64,000 nt of DNA from Rhodococcus maanshanensis NBRC 100610 (GTDB lineage Bacteria; Actinomycetota; Actinomycetes; Mycobacteriales; Mycobacteriaceae), in assembly GCF_001894865.1 (NCBI RefSeq), contig NZ_BCXA01000031.1, positions 1-64,000 on the forward strand, in the 5' to 3' direction. The notes under the pieces were generated by a model. It made no database searches. It saw nothing but the letters and a program-made list of their open reading frames with translations, and was not told the origin of the DNA. Numbering within the stretch: position 1 is the stretch's first letter; every line of letters starts with the position of its first letter. Position numbers and translations under genes: made by a program. Positions 63,381 to 64,000 of this stretch are shown here, piece by piece.

Positions 63381-63925
63381 CCGAGGTCGACACGGCGGTC
63401 CCGGACTCGTCCGTGGCGGACGGCGGCACCCGATCGTCGTGGGGACGTAGCCGAATCCTGTTGTCCGCATTAATCGGAGCGGCGTCGATCGCGTTGGTGG
63501 CAGGTGCCGTCGTGGCGACCACCACCTATCTCGGCGATCGCGCGCGTGAGGCACACCGTGAGGCACTGGTGGCGGCCGCCGGTGACGGGGTGCTGGCGCT
63601 GATCGACCTGCACACCGGCACCGCGGATGACGACCTGGCGCGGCTGCGCGAGCGGAGCACCGGTGCGTTCGCGAAGGAGCTCGGCGACGGCTCCGACGGC
63701 CTCGCGGCGTCGATCAGGGACGCGGCGGTGAACTCGGACGGGCGGATCGACTCGGCCGCGTTGGTGAGCGAGTCGGGGGAATCGGGCGTGGTGATCGTGG
63801 CGGCATCGGCTCAGGTCGGCAACGCGGACAGCCCGACCGCGACGCCGCGCAGTTACCGGCTGCGGGTGACGATCGACGAGGTCGAGGGCAGGCTGCTGAT
63901 GTCGGGCGTGGAGTTCGTGCCGTGA
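63377..63925 (+). CDS. Mce-associated membrane protein (Mas-like)
   Basis: 182 residues. About 27 cytoplasmic residues, a single helix at about 28-50 (ILLSALIGAASIALVAGAVV), then a periplasmic domain LVAAAGDGVLALIDLHTGTADDDLARLRERSTGAFAKEL, the usual layout of Mce-associated proteins that stabilise or extend the transporter. ATG 63377 overlaps the mceF stop. Confidence 0.85.
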   Translation: MTEVDTAVPDSSVADGGTRSSWGRSRILLSALIGAASIALVAGAVVATTTYLGDRAREAHREALVAAAGDGVLALIDLHTGTADDDLARLRERSTGAFAKELGDGSDGLAASIRDAAVNSDGRIDSAALVSESGESGVVIVAASAQVGNADSPTATPRSYRLRVTIDEVEGRLLMSGVEFVP

Positions 63926-64000
63926 ACGGCCGGACGCGTCGGGTCGCGGCGGTCCTGGTGCTTCTCGTGACGCTGCTCGTGACGTCGGCGCTGGTGTGGG
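63922..64000 (+). CDS. Second Mce-associated protein (3' truncated by window edge)
   Basis: Only the first 26 residues are in the window: a basic start VNGRTRRVAAV and a hydrophobic run LVLLVTLLVTSALVW. GTG 63922 overlaps the previous stop (GTGA). Position and layout match the second Mce-associated gene found after the first in most Mce operons. Confidence 0.6.
   Translation, partial: MNGRTRRVAAVLVLLVTLLVTSALVW

Noticed and set aside
1-64000. CRISPR arrays, tRNA/rRNA genes, insertion sequences, prophage or replication origin
   Set aside because: No regularly spaced repeats, transposase-like protein, phage protein or cloverleaf-like segment was seen by eye; a dedicated scan (tRNAscan-SE, ISfinder) would settle it.

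Overview
The window is a high-GC chromosomal segment of a mycolic-acid-bearing actinobacterium (Mycobacteriales, most like Rhodococcus, Gordonia, Nocardia or a relative). The evidence is an Emb-type arabinosyltransferase, mycothione reductase, malate:quinone oxidoreductase, an Mce import operon, F420-type and mycofactocin-type oxidoreductases, and gene order I recognise from Mycobacterium tuberculosis (Mtb). Comparisons with Mtb are from memory of that genome; no search was run. I cannot name the genus. No tRNA, rRNA, IS element, prophage or CRISPR array is visible.

Left part (1-27,600) is mostly core genome. It begins with the truncated Emb gene, a GCS2-type ligase, small genes (a Cys-rich 66-residue protein, ChaB) and map, whose stop overlaps the start of cobQ. 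A GntR/ABC-transporter operon with a perfect palindromic operator follows. Mycothione reductase is coupled to a lysophospholipase-like hydrolase. Next come mqo, a GNAT acetyltransferase and a cobalamin riboswitch that leads a B12/siroheme operon (chelatase, cobO, cobB, a CobE/CbiG-C protein, cysG/cobA), then an MFS exporter. Epoxide hydrolase with a divergent TetR gene, an alpha/beta hydrolase, yaaA and proS close this part. The order map ... mtr ... mqo ... cobO-cobB-cysG-efpA ... proS mirrors Mtb Rv2861c to Rv2845c.

Middle part (27,600-39,700) is accessory metabolism. A minus-strand operon (DUF2236 oxygenase-like protein, cytochrome P450, TetR, aldehyde dehydrogenase, acyl-CoA synthetase, SDR, small membrane protein) diverges from a large acyl-CoA dehydrogenase. 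A secreted small protein, an F420-type LLM oxidoreductase and a split-barrel flavin/F420 protein follow.

Right part (39,700-64,000) is the most interesting. A minus-strand arm (aldehyde dehydrogenase, SDR, 3-hydroxyisobutyrate-dehydrogenase-like protein, carboxymuconolactone-decarboxylase-like protein, FAD dehydrogenase) diverges from a mycofactocin-type SDR and then a TetR-led operon of at least 18 kb: TetR, CYP123-like P450, SDR, CYP51, 3Fe-4S ferredoxin, NTF2-like protein, an unknown 418-residue protein, FadD19-like ligase, CYP125-like P450, two YrbE permeases, six Mce proteins and Mce-associated proteins running off the window. The first half matches Mtb Rv0762c-Rv0771. Here the CYP51 island is joined without a break to sterol side-chain activation (CYP125, FadD19-like) and an Mce importer. 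I infer a sterol uptake and oxidation system that can handle 14-alpha-methyl sterols. The TetR protein probably controls both arms through a shared 18-bp operator present at its own start codon and in the aldehyde dehydrogenase/SDR intergenic region.
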